Counted from the stretch's first letter, positions 27,025 through 36,628 are shown. The stretch: DNA of 64,000 bases from NIOZ-UU13 sp964444135 (GCA_964444135.1 CAYUFX010000004.1:1-64000); one strand, 5' to 3'. Program-made: numbers and translations. Notes: a model not told the origin generated them from the sequence alone.

Positions 27025-28371
27025 ATGGCACTGACAGGATTGGATATATTTAAACTCCTACCAAAAACCAACTGCAAAAAGTGCGGCATGCCTACTTGCC
27101 TGGCCTTTGCTATGGCGCTTGCTCAGAAACGCGCTAAACTCGAAGACTGTCCCGACGTCTCTGAAGAAGCCAAGGAAAAACTCGCTGCGGCAGCGGCCCC
27201 GCCAATGCGAAAAGTCGTGTTCGGTACACAGGACAATCAGGTCCAGATTGGACAGGAAACGGTAATGTTCCGACACGAGGAGAAATTTTACAATCCGACC
27301 GTTCTGGCTGTAACCGTCTCGGACAAGCTTACCGGTGAGGATTTAACCAAACGCATCGAGGCTGTAAATGCACTTCAGTTTGAGCGGGTCGGGACCAAAA
27401 TTGGAATCAAGGCCGTAGCTGTGGTCAATGACAGTCCGCCTTCTGGCGGATCTGAGTCTTTTGCACAGGCCGCAGCAGCAGTAAAGGATGGCAGCAACCT
27501 TGCTTTAATCTTAGTAACCCAATCACCCGATGCAATGGCCGCAGCGGTAGCTAAAACTAAAGAATCTGTACCTTTACTTGCCTCGGCCACGCCCGATACG
27601 GCTGAAGAGATGGCAAGAATTGCCAAGGAAAATGGCTGCCCAATCGTTGCAACAGCCGAATCAGTTGAGGCCCTGGCCGACCTTACTGAAAAGATTAAGG
27701 CCGAAGGTGCCGAAGACATTGTATTAAATCTCCAGACCCCGGACCTACAAGAGCAATTGGCTAATCTGTCAAAGATACGGGCATTGGCTCTGAAAAAAGC
27801 ATTCCGACCATTGGGTTATCCGACCATATCCTTCGCGACTGATGGTGATGTCGATACACAAGCGGCTTCCGCCATAAGTCTAATTTGCAAGTATGCCGGC
27901 ATCGTGGTACTCGATACTATCGAACCGTATGCGCTTTTGCCCATGCTGACCGCCGTGATGAACATCTTCACCGACCCGCAGAAACCCGTCCAAGTAGAAC
28001 CGAAAGTCTATCGTATCGGCGAACCTAATGAGAATTCACCGATGATGTTCACGACGAACTTTTCATTGACATATTACACTGTGGAATCGGATGTCGAGGC
28101 CAGCAGGATACCAAGTTATATTCTCGTGGTCGATACAGAAGGCACAAGTGTATTGACAGCTTATTCCGGAGACAAGCTCAACGAAAAAACGGTATCTGAT
28201 GCTATGACTAAATACGGCGTGGAAGACCTGGTTAAACACCGAAAACTAATCATCCCCGGTTACGTCGCTGTGATGAGCGGCAAACTCGAAGAGGCCACTA
28301 ACTGGGAGGTTATGGTTGGCCCAAGAGAATGTTCAATGCTGCCTAAATATCTCCAGGAAGTTTGGAATTAA
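27025..28371 (+). CDS. acsC: corrinoid iron-sulfur protein large subunit
   Basis: 448 residues. The N-terminal [4Fe-4S] domain has NCKKCGMPTCLAFAMAL plus a later Cys in EDCPDV. The TIM-barrel and C-terminal corrinoid-binding parts follow. With AcsD it carries the methyl group from methyl-THF to acetyl-CoA synthase. AAGGAGAA precedes the ATG. The gene follows acsB after a gap holding a gene remnant. Confidence 0.93.
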   Translation: MALTGLDIFKLLPKTNCKKCGMPTCLAFAMALAQKRAKLEDCPDVSEEAKEKLAAAAAPPMRKVVFGTQDNQVQIGQETVMFRHEEKFYNPTVLAVTVSDKLTGEDLTKRIEAVNALQFERVGTKIGIKAVAVVNDSPPSGGSESFAQAAAAVKDGSNLALILVTQSPDAMAAAVAKTKESVPLLASATPDTAEEMARIAKENGCPIVATAESVEALADLTEKIKAEGAEDIVLNLQTPDLQEQLANLSKIRALALKKAFRPLGYPTISFATDGDVDTQAASAISLICKYAGIVVLDTIEPYALLPMLTAVMNIFTDPQKPVQVEPKVYRIGEPNENSPMMFTTNFSLTYYTVESDVEASRIPSYILVVDTEGTSVLTAYSGDKLNEKTVSDAMTKYGVEDLVKHRKLIIPGYVAVMSGKLEEATNWEVMVGPRECSMLPKYLQEVWN

Positions 28372-28458
28372 ACTGGATGCTCGTTGCTCGATGTTTAGAT
28401 GCTCGTACAATGAAATTTCGAGTAGCAAGTATTGAGGATTGAGTATGGAGAATCGAGA

Positions 28459-30378
28459 ATGGAAAAGAGCAAGAAGAAAGAATTCACAATCCGTTTTGAA
28501 CCAAGCGGCCTTAAAATAAAAGTGCCGGCCGGCACCGTTCTGCTCGAGACCGCCCACAAAGCCGGTATTTATTTAAGCAGCATTTGTGGCGGCGATGGAT
28601 ATTGCGGAAAGTGCAAAGTAATAATTGATGAAGGACAATTTCAAACCAAGCCCTCCTCTTTACTTACACCGGACGAAACACGAGAAAATGTCGTTCTTGC
28701 CTGCCAGACCAGAGTCCTATCTGATATGACCATAACTGTTCCAAAGTTTCATAGTTTGGAAACAAGTCAAATTCTTATGGATACGGACGCTCGCAGATTC
28801 AGCGAACTGACCGGTGAGCCTGAAGCAGGGCTGTTTGAGTTTGACCCGTTAGTTCAAAAGCTTTGTCTCGAAATGACACCTCCCAGTGTACAAGACCACA
28901 CCGCTGACCACGAACGCCTGTACCTGGCAATACGGGAACAGATCGATGCTCCTACAATGCAAACGGGCTTTCGCATTCTGCAACAACTCTCGAAGGTGCT
29001 TTGCGAAGCGAATTACAAGGTTGCAGCGACAATTGGTCAACGCGGTGAAACTACGGAAGTTATAGAGGTTGAGCCAGGCAAGCAGTGTGAAATGAATTTT
29101 GCTGTCGCTGTGGATTTAGGTACAACCACCGTGGTAGCTCATCTTATCGATTTGATAAAAGCCAACACAATAGATACGGAAGCTACGTACAACAGCCAGA
29201 TAAATTTTGGCGAAGACTACATTCGCCGAATTATGTACGCAGAAGAGAACAACGCTTTCGACGAGATGCAGAATCGCATCGTACACGATGTGAACAACCT
29301 TATTGTAACACTAGCAACGAGGCAAAAAATCGATTTGCATGACATAACCGCCGTAATATGTGCCGGCAACACCGCAATGGTGCATTTTTTGCTGAACCTA
29401 GACCCAAAGCGTATCCGCAGAGAGCCGTATGTCGCCTCAGCCGGCTTTGTGCCGCCAATCCGGGCGGCAGAAGCAGGCGTTCAGATTAACAAGCGAGGTC
29501 TATTATATTGCCTGCCCAGTGTAGCTGCCTACGTTGGCAGTGACATAGTAGCTGGCGTTCTAACCACGCGAATCTTCACTAAAAAAGGCATCTCACTTTT
29601 CGCTGATATTGGAACAAATGGTGAGGTGGTTCTCGGTAATCAAGATTGGCTGGTTTGTGCCTCAAGCTCAGCAGGCCCTGCATTTGAAGGAAGTGGTGTC
29701 AAGCACGGCATGAGGGCCGGTGCCGGCGCTATCGAAAAACTGACTATTCTCGACGATGGTTCTATCGAACTTAAGACAATCGGAGATACCTATCCTGTCG
29801 GCATTTGCGGCTCGGGCCTTCTTGATACCCTTGCCGAATTATACATCCACGGTATCATAGACCGTACGGGGCGATTCAAAGCTAACGGGCAACCAAGATT
29901 AACCGAAGGTGATGAGGGCCGACAGTTCCAAATAGCTCCGGCAGGTAACGAGCACCAGGAAATAGTAATCACCCAGGCCGACATCGATAATTTGGTTCGT
30001 TCCAAAGCGGGTGTCTTCGCCGCCATCAGGGTCCTTATGGAGTCAACCCAGACAAAGCTCGAAGACCTGGATGCGATTTATCTGGCCGGGGGATTCGGAA
30101 ACTTCCTGAACATTCGCCAGGCCGTTACTATCGGAATGTTACCTGATGTGCCTTTAGAGAAGATTCGATTTGTGGGAAACACATCAATCGCAGGGGCCAA
30201 GACCGTACTGTTGAGCCGAAAAGCCCTCAAGACCGCAGAAAAAATCGCCGAAAGTATGACTTATTTCGATTTGATGAGCCATCCGAGATATATGGAGGAA
30301 TTTACCAGAGCTAATTTCTTACCGCACACGGATTTATCGCTGTTCCCATCGGTAACAGCCATAAAGTGCGAAACATAA
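28459..30378 (+). CDS. acsV: corrinoid activation/regeneration protein (ASKHA ATPase with 2Fe-2S domain)
   Basis: About 639 residues. The N-terminal ferredoxin domain has CGGDGYCGKCKV and a later Cys (LACQTR). The C-terminal half is an ASKHA-fold ATPase (VAVDLGTTTVVAHLID, ICAGNTAMVHFLL, FADIGTNGEVVLG, YLAGGFGNFL). This is the RACo-type reductive activator that returns inactive Co(II) corrinoid protein to Co(I) with ATP. ATG 28459 follows GGAG; the TTG at 28432 lies in a repeat-like leader. Its place between acsC and acsD fits this role. Confidence 0.9.
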   Translation: MEKSKKKEFTIRFEPSGLKIKVPAGTVLLETAHKAGIYLSSICGGDGYCGKCKVIIDEGQFQTKPSSLLTPDETRENVVLACQTRVLSDMTITVPKFHSLETSQILMDTDARRFSELTGEPEAGLFEFDPLVQKLCLEMTPPSVQDHTADHERLYLAIREQIDAPTMQTGFRILQQLSKVLCEANYKVAATIGQRGETTEVIEVEPGKQCEMNFAVAVDLGTTTVVAHLIDLIKANTIDTEATYNSQINFGEDYIRRIMYAEENNAFDEMQNRIVHDVNNLIVTLATRQKIDLHDITAVICAGNTAMVHFLLNLDPKRIRREPYVASAGFVPPIRAAEAGVQINKRGLLYCLPSVAAYVGSDIVAGVLTTRIFTKKGISLFADIGTNGEVVLGNQDWLVCASSSAGPAFEGSGVKHGMRAGAGAIEKLTILDDGSIELKTIGDTYPVGICGSGLLDTLAELYIHGIIDRTGRFKANGQPRLTEGDEGRQFQIAPAGNEHQEIVITQADIDNLVRSKAGVFAAIRVLMESTQTKLEDLDAIYLAGGFGNFLNIRQAVTIGMLPDVPLEKIRFVGNTSIAGAKTVLLSRKALKTAEKIAESMTYFDLMSHPRYMEEFTRANFLPHTDLSLFPSVTAIKCET

Positions 30379-30487
30379 AGGGTGACAAGAAATTCGAAAA
30401 CAAGATGTTTTGAACATTTGAAATTTGGATTTTGATATTGTTTTGGATTTCGACATTCGAATTTCGGATTTATACGAGACATGATAC

Positions 30488-31237
30488 ATGGCAACAATTA
30501 TAGCTATAAGTGGAAAAGGCGGCTCAGGCAAGACAACTTTAGCCGCTATGATTATAAGGTTCCTGCTGGCCCAGGCCGACAGAAAAACCGTGCTTGTCGT
30601 GGATGCCGATCCAAACGCCTGCCTCGGCCTGACGTTAGGAGTTCAACCGACCGGCACCATTGCGGACATCCGAGAAATGAAACCCAGCAATGCGGGTATG
30701 GATCGGCTGCGCTCCTTCGAATACAACATGCAGCAGGCAATTACCGAAGCCGATGGATTCGACTTGCTTACTATGGGCCGCCCAGAAGGACCAGGCTGCT
30801 ACTGTGCGGCGAACAATATACTCAGAACCTTCATGGACAAACTAAGCTCAACCTACGGGTACGTCGTCATAGACAATGAGGCTGGAATGGAGCACCTCTC
30901 CCGCCGAACCACTGATAATGTTGACCTGTTGTGCATAGCAGCGGAACCAACTTCCCTCGGCGCCATTACCGTCCGCAGGATTTTTGAACTTGCAAAACAA
31001 TTGCCAATCGTTGTAAGGAAAATTGGCGTTATATGGAACAGAGCACAGAACAGTAAAGAAATAGATGGGATAGACATCTTTGGTCATATACCTTATGATA
31101 AGGCTGTCTACGACGTCTCAATGCAGGCCAAGACGGTCTTTGACCTTGCAAATGACAGCCCCGCCTTTTCGGCAGCGAGTAAAATATTCGAGGAAATTTT
31201 AGTCCTGAGTTCGCAGACTATGAACCCCAAACTATAA
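30488..31237 (+). CDS. cooC: second CooC/AcsF-type ATPase
   Basis: 249 residues. Walker A ISGKGGSGKTTLAAM, VVDADPNACLGLTLG and the CxC pair in GPGCYCAANN define the CooC/AcsF family. Two CooC-like proteins in one locus suggest a division of work, one for the CODH C-cluster and one for acetyl-CoA synthase (the AcsF role), though which does which cannot be told from sequence alone. The upstream gap (30379-30487) consists of ATTTCGAATTT-like repeats. Confidence 0.87.
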   Translation: MATIIAISGKGGSGKTTLAAMIIRFLLAQADRKTVLVVDADPNACLGLTLGVQPTGTIADIREMKPSNAGMDRLRSFEYNMQQAITEADGFDLLTMGRPEGPGCYCAANNILRTFMDKLSSTYGYVVIDNEAGMEHLSRRTTDNVDLLCIAAEPTSLGAITVRRIFELAKQLPIVVRKIGVIWNRAQNSKEIDGIDIFGHIPYDKAVYDVSMQAKTVFDLANDSPAFSAASKIFEEILVLSSQTMNPKL

Positions 31238-31265
31238 ACAATGAACTATTTTTGGAGGTCTTAAA

Positions 31266-32222
31266 ATGCCAGTTCCTGAAGTTGCAGAGAGTTTTACCGG
31301 CTCGGTAAACCGCCTTATACTTGGGGCAACCAAAGATAATGGGGGTACTCGAACTTCCACGGTAACCATAGGCGGAGCACGTAACGTCGTCTATGGCGGC
31401 TCCGCAGCCGATACCGGTGAAAAACCGGTTATCGCTATGGACGTCCTGGACAGCAAGCCCAACGATTGGCCCGACGTCTTGCTCGAACCTTATAAAGATG
31501 TGCTGGACAGCCCCGGCGACTGGGCCAAAAAGTGCGTCGAAGAGTTCGGAGCGGATTTAATTTGTATAAAATTCGACGGCATTCACCCTGACAAGAATGA
31601 TAGAGACGCCGCTCACGCCGTCAAGGTTACCGAGGAAGTTTTAAAAGCTGTTGGTGTACCTCTTGTGCTCTGGTGCTGCGGAAATGACGAAAAAGACAAC
31701 CAGGTTATGCCCAAGGTAAGCGGTGCCGCAAAAGGCGAAAAATGTCTCATCGGAACTGTTACAGAGGACAATTACAAATCCCTAACCGCTATCTCTTTGG
31801 CAGACGGCCATTATCTCATCACCGAGGCCCCTCTGGACATCAATATCGCCAAGCAGGTCAATATCTTGGCTTCTGATATGGGCTTTCCGTTAGAGCGAAT
31901 AGTTACGTTTCAGGCCACCGGAGCGCTTGGATATGGAATAGAGTATGCCTATTCGATTCAAGAACGGCAGCGCATCGCTGCCCTTACCGGCGATAAAATG
32001 ATGGCTATGCCAGCCATCTGCGACGTAGGTTACGAATCCTGGCGGGCCAAGGAGGCCAAGCTCGCAGACGCACCGGGCTGGGGCGAAGCTGTCAACCGAG
32101 GACCTATGTGGGAAACGGCTACCGCTACCTGCTTGCTGCAGGCCGGCGTAGATATAATTAGGATGCGACATCCTAAAGCCGTCGCTACCGTCAAGAACTT
32201 TATCAATCATGTATGGCCTTAA
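31266..32222 (+). CDS. acsD: corrinoid iron-sulfur protein small subunit
   Basis: 318 residues, a TIM-barrel protein of the CdhD/AcsD family, with VTIGGARNVVYGGSAADTG near the N terminus, FDGIHPDKND and FQATGALGYGIEYAYSIQER. It pairs with AcsC to hold the corrinoid. GGAGG lies eight bases before the ATG. The 3' flank holds a 'ctttaggcactttag' repeat. Confidence 0.93.
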   Translation: MPVPEVAESFTGSVNRLILGATKDNGGTRTSTVTIGGARNVVYGGSAADTGEKPVIAMDVLDSKPNDWPDVLLEPYKDVLDSPGDWAKKCVEEFGADLICIKFDGIHPDKNDRDAAHAVKVTEEVLKAVGVPLVLWCCGNDEKDNQVMPKVSGAAKGEKCLIGTVTEDNYKSLTAISLADGHYLITEAPLDINIAKQVNILASDMGFPLERIVTFQATGALGYGIEYAYSIQERQRIAALTGDKMMAMPAICDVGYESWRAKEAKLADAPGWGEAVNRGPMWETATATCLLQAGVDIIRMRHPKAVATVKNFINHVWP

Positions 32223-32240
32223 AGGAAACTGGAAAGTGAC

Positions 32241-32332
32241 TAAAGTTAAAAGTGCCTAAAGTTTCGGATTATTTATTACTTTAGCTCACTTTAGGCACTT
32301 TAGTTCACTTTAGCTCACTTTAGGCACTTTAG
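32241..32332. repeat. 'ctttaggcactttag' repeat, copy B with a tandem duplication
   Basis: AGTGCCTAAAGTTTCGGATT, then ATTTATTA, then two copies of CTTTAGCTCACTTTAGGCA + CTTTAG (32279-32303 and 32308-32332). The left part pairs with either right copy. The unit is nearly the same as at 2127-2202. It lies between acsD and acsE inside the locus and could weaken or attenuate readthrough. Confidence 0.65.
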
Positions 32333-32389
32333 TTCACTTGATATTGTTTAGAATTTCGATATTTTGATTCATTTAGAAAGGTTTTTACT

Positions 32390-33208
32390 ATGATATTAAT
32401 TGCAGAACGAATCAATGGGATGTTCACCAACGTCAAGAAGGCTATCGCAGATAAAAACAAGAAAGTCATTCAGGAATTAGCCAAAAAGCAGACTGACGCG
32501 GGTGCTGCATATCTGGATGTAAATATAGGTACAGCCGCGGCGGACCAGGAAGGTGCTATGCAGTGGCTGGTCGAAAGCATCCAGGAAACCTGCTCTACAC
32601 CTTTGTGCCTCGATTCCCAGAAACCGGCTGTTATCGCCGCGGGATTAAAGGTCATTAACGCCCAGAACGGTGTCATGCTGAACTCAACGCCATTGAACAA
32701 GAAAAGCGACGAAGAAATATTTGACAAATACATAGAAATGGCAAACCAGGCAGGCCCGAAAGCAAGCATTATCGCCCTTACTATGGACAAAAACGGTGTC
32801 CCCCAGGACATCAATACCCGCGTAGCCATTGCCGCAGAAATCGTATCTAAGGCGATGGAAAAGGGATTTGACACCCAGCGGTTGTTCATTGACGCCATTG
32901 TTTTGCCGGTTAAGGTGCCGAACGCCCAGGTCCAGCCCGGCAATATCTTATCTGCGATGGACCAGATAAAATATCTGTCAGACCCGGCCCCGCATATGAC
33001 AATAGGCCTGTCGAATCTTTCCCAGGGAGCATCGAAAAGAAGCCTGATAAACCGAGTATTCCTTGCTATGGCTATTTCCCGCGGCCTGGACTCAGCTATC
33101 GTCGATGTCCTCGACCAGGACCTGATGAACATAGTAGCCACCGCTGAAATGCTGATGAATAAGCAAATATACTCAGATTCTTTCCTGAAGGTCTATAGCT
33201 CGGCATAG
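32390..33208 (+). CDS. acsE: methyltetrahydrofolate:corrinoid iron-sulfur protein methyltransferase
   Basis: 272 residues, a pterin-binding TIM barrel (ILIAERINGMFTNVKKA, DAGAAYLDVNIGT, LCLDSQKPAVIAAGL, GLSNLSQGASKR). It transfers the methyl group of 5-methyl-THF to the cobalt of AcsCD. Length fits the family (about 262). GAAAGG precedes the ATG. Members of the same superfamily act on other methyl donors, but the neighbours make AcsE by far the best call. Confidence 0.92.
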   Translation: MILIAERINGMFTNVKKAIADKNKKVIQELAKKQTDAGAAYLDVNIGTAAADQEGAMQWLVESIQETCSTPLCLDSQKPAVIAAGLKVINAQNGVMLNSTPLNKKSDEEIFDKYIEMANQAGPKASIIALTMDKNGVPQDINTRVAIAAEIVSKAMEKGFDTQRLFIDAIVLPVKVPNAQVQPGNILSAMDQIKYLSDPAPHMTIGLSNLSQGASKRSLINRVFLAMAISRGLDSAIVDVLDQDLMNIVATAEMLMNKQIYSDSFLKVYSSA

Positions 33209-33642
33209 AAAGGTTAACCTGGCAAAGATATGATACAATAACTTGATGAGTGGTGGATAGTGGGTAGAATAAGTGAACTAAAGTTTGGAGTGCCTAAAGT
33301 GACACGTAAGTATCATCCTGAGGCGGAGCCGAAGGAGCTCATCTCCTGAGCAATAAGGAGATTTTTCGCTCCACTGCGTTCCGCTCAGAATGACAGCGAA
33401 GGTGTCACTTTAGTTACCTTTAGGCATTTGAGCTCACTTTAGGCACTTTCATGATAACCAATTAACTACTCAAAAATGTACCAAATAGCAAAATAGTACA
33501 AAATAAAAGCCCTAAGGTTATACCCGATTTGGTAGTTTTCGATGATAATACGGGACCTATGCAAAAACCACCATTTCTACAAACAGGAGCGTAAAAACGC
33601 CGTGCGAAATATTTAACCAATACGATATACAAGTAAAGACCT
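33209..33642. repeat. gap between acsE and fhs filled with nested repeats
   Basis: From about 33270 to 33450 a 'gtgcctaaagtgacac ... gtgtcactttag' inverted repeat encloses a 'tcatcctgag ... ctcagaatga' inverted repeat (33312-33394), so one repeat family is nested in another. A further GAGCTCACTTTAGGCACTTT is at 33430-33449. No gene is seen. The minus-strand open frame across this region is a by-product of the repeats. Confidence 0.6.
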
Positions 33643-33647
33643 ATGAA

Positions 33648-33741
33648 CCCCGTTAGAAATTCAACAGAAATAATCGGGGTTAGAAACACAATAAAAAAGG
33701 GGATAATGATATGATGCAAAAAGGAAAAATTTCTAACGGGG
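33648..33741. mobile_element. MITE-like element (CCCCGTTAGAAATT family), copy 2, inside the fhs start region
   Basis: 94 bases bounded by perfect 14-base inverted ends, CCCCGTTAGAAATT (33648-33661) and AATTTCTAACGGGG (33728-33741). TGAA flanks both sides (33644-33647 and 33742-33745), a likely 4-base target duplication. The element contains AAGGGG (33697-33702) and ATGATG (33711-33716), which now form the translation start of fhs. Removing it and one TGAA restores ATGAAGCTTGACGCA in the fhs frame. Confidence 0.75.
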
Positions 33742-35504
33742 TGAAGCTTGACGCAACAAAAATGAAGGACTGGCAGATCGCAGAAGCTGCCGAGGAAGAA
33801 ATGAAACCTGTTAGCCAACTGGCCGAAGAGATGGGCTTGCAGGAGAGCGAACTGATTCCAATGGGTCGCAAGTTGGCCAAAGTCGATTATCAACAAGCCC
33901 TTGCCCGCCTCCAGGATGCTCCCACAGCAAAGTACATTAACGTTACTGCCATTACGCCGACGCCTTTGGGCGAGGGCAAAACTACCACTGCCATGGGTTT
34001 GATTGAAGGTCTGGGCAAGCTGGGAAAACGCGTGGTCGGGGCCATACGTCAGCCCAGCGGCGGACCAACCTTTAATATAAAGGGTTCCGCTGCCGGCGGA
34101 GGCCTTGCCCAATGTATTCCCTTGACGCCTTTTTCTATCCGCCTTACAGGTGATATCGACTGTATAACAAACGCCCACAACCTCGCTATGGTTGCCCTTA
34201 CTTCGCGTTTGCAGCACGAAAGAAATTATGACGATGCCCGCCTGGCAAAAAGCAAGCTAACACGAATAGATATCAACCCGGAACGCGTGCAAATGAAGTG
34301 GGCAATGGACTTCTGTGCTCAGGCGCTACGCGATATTAGGATAGGCCGAGGCGGAAAAATGGACGGCTACGAGATGGACTCAGGCTTTCAAATTACCGTC
34401 TCAAGTGAGATTATGGCGATACTCGCAGTTGCCAAGGACCTAAAAGACCTTCGAGAGCGTATGTCTAAAATAGTCGTGGCCTACGACAAAAAAGGTAACG
34501 AAGTTACTACTGCCGACCTTGAAGTTGACGGCGCTATGACCGCATGGATGGTAGATGCGATAAATCCGAATTTGCTGCAGACCATTGAAGGCCAGCCGGT
34601 ATTCGTGCATGCAGGCCCCTTCGCGAATATTGCTGTCGGCCAGAGTTCTATTATCGCCGATATGATAGGGACAAAGTTAGGTGATTACCACGTAACTGAG
34701 AGCGGCTTCGGGGCCGACATCGGTTTCGAGAAATTCTGGAACATAAAATGCCGTATGTCCGGCCTGGTACCGAACGCCGTCGTTATTGTTGCCACTGTTC
34801 GCGCCCTGAAGATGCACGGTGGAGGCCCTGCAGTCAAACCCGGCATACCCTTGAGCGAGGAATATACCAGCGAAAACCTCGAATTGGTCGAAAAGGGCTG
34901 TGAGAACCTTGTCGCCCATATTGAGACCGCCAAGAAAAGCGGCGTCCGGCCGGTCGTTTGCATAAACAGCTTCCACACCGACACCAAGGCTGAAATAAAG
35001 CTTGTGCGTAAAATCGCCGAGCAGAACGGAGCTTTGGCTGCGGTCTCCGAACACTGGCTCAAGGGCGGCGATGGTGCAATCGAGCTGGCAGAGGCCGTGA
35101 TTGAGGCCTGCAGCGAAACGAACCATTTCAAATTCCTTTATGAACTGGAGACCCCGCTTAGAAAACGCGTTGAACTAATCGCTAAGGAAGTTTATGGAGC
35201 CAACGGCGTAACTTATACTGATGAAGCCCTGGAAAAAGCCAAAGCTATGGAGGCCGACCCGGACAGCAAGACTTTAGGAACCTGTATGGTCAAGACCCAC
35301 CTTAGTTTGTCGCACGACCCGGACATAAAAGGCAGACCCATCGATTGGGAGCTCCCTATTCGTGATGTTCTTGTTTACAAGGGTGCCGGCTTTATCGTGC
35401 CCGTTGCCGGAGCCATTAAGCTGATGCCGGGTACCGCCTCCAATCCTGCGTTCCGCCGTATTGATGTGGATGTAAACACAGGAAAGGTTCAAGGTCTATT
35501 CTAA
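33711..35504 (+). CDS. fhs: formate-tetrahydrofolate ligase
   Basis: 597 residues. ITPTPLGEGKTTTAMGLIEG is the ATP-binding P loop of the family, and RQPSGGPTFNIKGSAAGGGL the substrate region. It makes 10-formyl-THF from formate and ATP, the entry to the methyl branch. Usual length is about 555-560. The first 11 or so residues (MMQKGKISNGV) are encoded by an inserted palindromic element; homology-like sequence begins near the Met at residue 18. ATG 33711 has AAGGGG eight bases upstream. A 23-codon leader frame from the old ATG 33643 ends at a TGA (33712-33714) overlapping the new start. Confidence 0.93.
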   Translation: MMQKGKISNGVKLDATKMKDWQIAEAAEEEMKPVSQLAEEMGLQESELIPMGRKLAKVDYQQALARLQDAPTAKYINVTAITPTPLGEGKTTTAMGLIEGLGKLGKRVVGAIRQPSGGPTFNIKGSAAGGGLAQCIPLTPFSIRLTGDIDCITNAHNLAMVALTSRLQHERNYDDARLAKSKLTRIDINPERVQMKWAMDFCAQALRDIRIGRGGKMDGYEMDSGFQITVSSEIMAILAVAKDLKDLRERMSKIVVAYDKKGNEVTTADLEVDGAMTAWMVDAINPNLLQTIEGQPVFVHAGPFANIAVGQSSIIADMIGTKLGDYHVTESGFGADIGFEKFWNIKCRMSGLVPNAVVIVATVRALKMHGGGPAVKPGIPLSEEYTSENLELVEKGCENLVAHIETAKKSGVRPVVCINSFHTDTKAEIKLVRKIAEQNGALAAVSEHWLKGGDGAIELAEAVIEACSETNHFKFLYELETPLRKRVELIAKEVYGANGVTYTDEALEKAKAMEADPDSKTLGTCMVKTHLSLSHDPDIKGRPIDWELPIRDVLVYKGAGFIVPVAGAIKLMPGTASNPAFRRIDVDVNTGKVQGLF

Positions 35505-35725
35505 CCACGCGGAAAAGGATATTTTAGGTTTTTGCGCATCTGGGAGAATTTTGCCGCTTACTGGCAGAGCTTACCTTGCGTTGTACGTAGTGGCTTAGAG
35601 CTGGCTAATGAAAAGCCCAGTATAGCAGCTATGGCAAGGGAATCGAATTTTATAAGGAGCGAAGCTTCATCACCCACATAATGTCAATGTAGAAGAAAAG
35701 TTTGTTGGATTGTTAGGAGTAACCG
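35505..35725. other. 221-base gap between fhs and folD
   Basis: No open frame with a ribosome site is seen, and no clear long inverted repeat. TTAGGAG before the folD ATG is the folD ribosome site. The content is non-repetitive within this window. Confidence 0.5.
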
Positions 35726-36616
35726 ATGGCAGCACAAATAATAGATGGCAAACAAGTGGCCGCCGATATGCGTGCGGAATTGAAAGACGAAGTGGCCAAA
35801 CTAAAAGAGCAGGGTATTGTTCCCGGACTGGGAGTTATATTAGTCGGTGAAGACCCCGCCTCACAGTCTTATGTTACCGCCAAAGAGCGTGCCTGCGAAA
35901 ATATAGGTATTTATTCCGATGACAACCGCCTGCCTGCCGAAACCTCACAGGAAGAATTGATGGCACTGGTCAAGAAAATGAACAACGACCCGAAAATCAA
36001 CGGCATCCTGGTCCAATTGCCCTTGCCAAAGGGCCTTAATGAGGCCGATGTCCTTCTTGCAATCGACCCAGCAAAAGACGTTGATGGATTTCATCCGATA
36101 AATGTGGGCAAAATGATGGTAGGTGAGAAGGCGTTTCTGCCCTGCACGCCACACGGCATTATTCAGCTATTGATACGCAGCGGTGTAACCATTGAGGGAG
36201 CTGAAGTAGTAATCGTCGGAAGAAGCAATATAGTCGGCAAGCCCCTGGCCAATATGCTTATCCAGAAAAAGCCCGGTGCAAATGCCACCGTAACCGTCTG
36301 CCATACCCGCACCAAGGACCTTCCCTCTCACACAAAGCGAGCGGACATCGTGATCGCCGCCGCTGGTAGGCCAAACACCGTCACCGCGGATATGGTAAAA
36401 GAAGGTGTGGTGGTAATTGATGTTGGCGTCAACCGTGTCGAGGACGCAACAAAGAAAAAAGGCTATCGCCTCGTTGGCGATGTGGATTTCGAGGCCGTGA
36501 AGGAAAAGGCCTCATTTATTACCCCCGTCCCGGGCGGTGTAGGCCCAATGACGATAACTATGCTGCTTTATAACACAGTGGAATCGGCCAAAAGAGCCGC
36601 CGGTATTGTTACATAG
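35726..36616 (+). CDS. folD: bifunctional methylene-THF dehydrogenase/methenyl-THF cyclohydrolase
   Basis: 296 residues. YVTAKERACENIGI carries the catalytic Lys, LVQLPLPKGLNEADVLLAID and DVDGFHPINVGKM are FolD signatures, and VIVGRSNIVGKPLANML binds the nicotinamide cofactor. It catalyses two steps from 10-formyl-THF toward 5,10-methylene-THF. It lies directly downstream of fhs and 12 bases before the hydrogenase small subunit. Cofactor choice (NAD or NADP) cannot be read with confidence. Confidence 0.94.
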   Translation: MAAQIIDGKQVAADMRAELKDEVAKLKEQGIVPGLGVILVGEDPASQSYVTAKERACENIGIYSDDNRLPAETSQEELMALVKKMNNDPKINGILVQLPLPKGLNEADVLLAIDPAKDVDGFHPINVGKMMVGEKAFLPCTPHGIIQLLIRSGVTIEGAEVVIVGRSNIVGKPLANMLIQKKPGANATVTVCHTRTKDLPSHTKRADIVIAAAGRPNTVTADMVKEGVVVIDVGVNRVEDATKKKGYRLVGDVDFEAVKEKASFITPVPGGVGPMTITMLLYNTVESAKRAAGIVT

Positions 36617-36628
36617 AAAGGAACAAAA

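Noticed and set aside
33462..34217. 251-codon minus-strand frame over the fhs 5' region
   Set aside because: It is the antisense shadow of fhs and of the MITE-like element.
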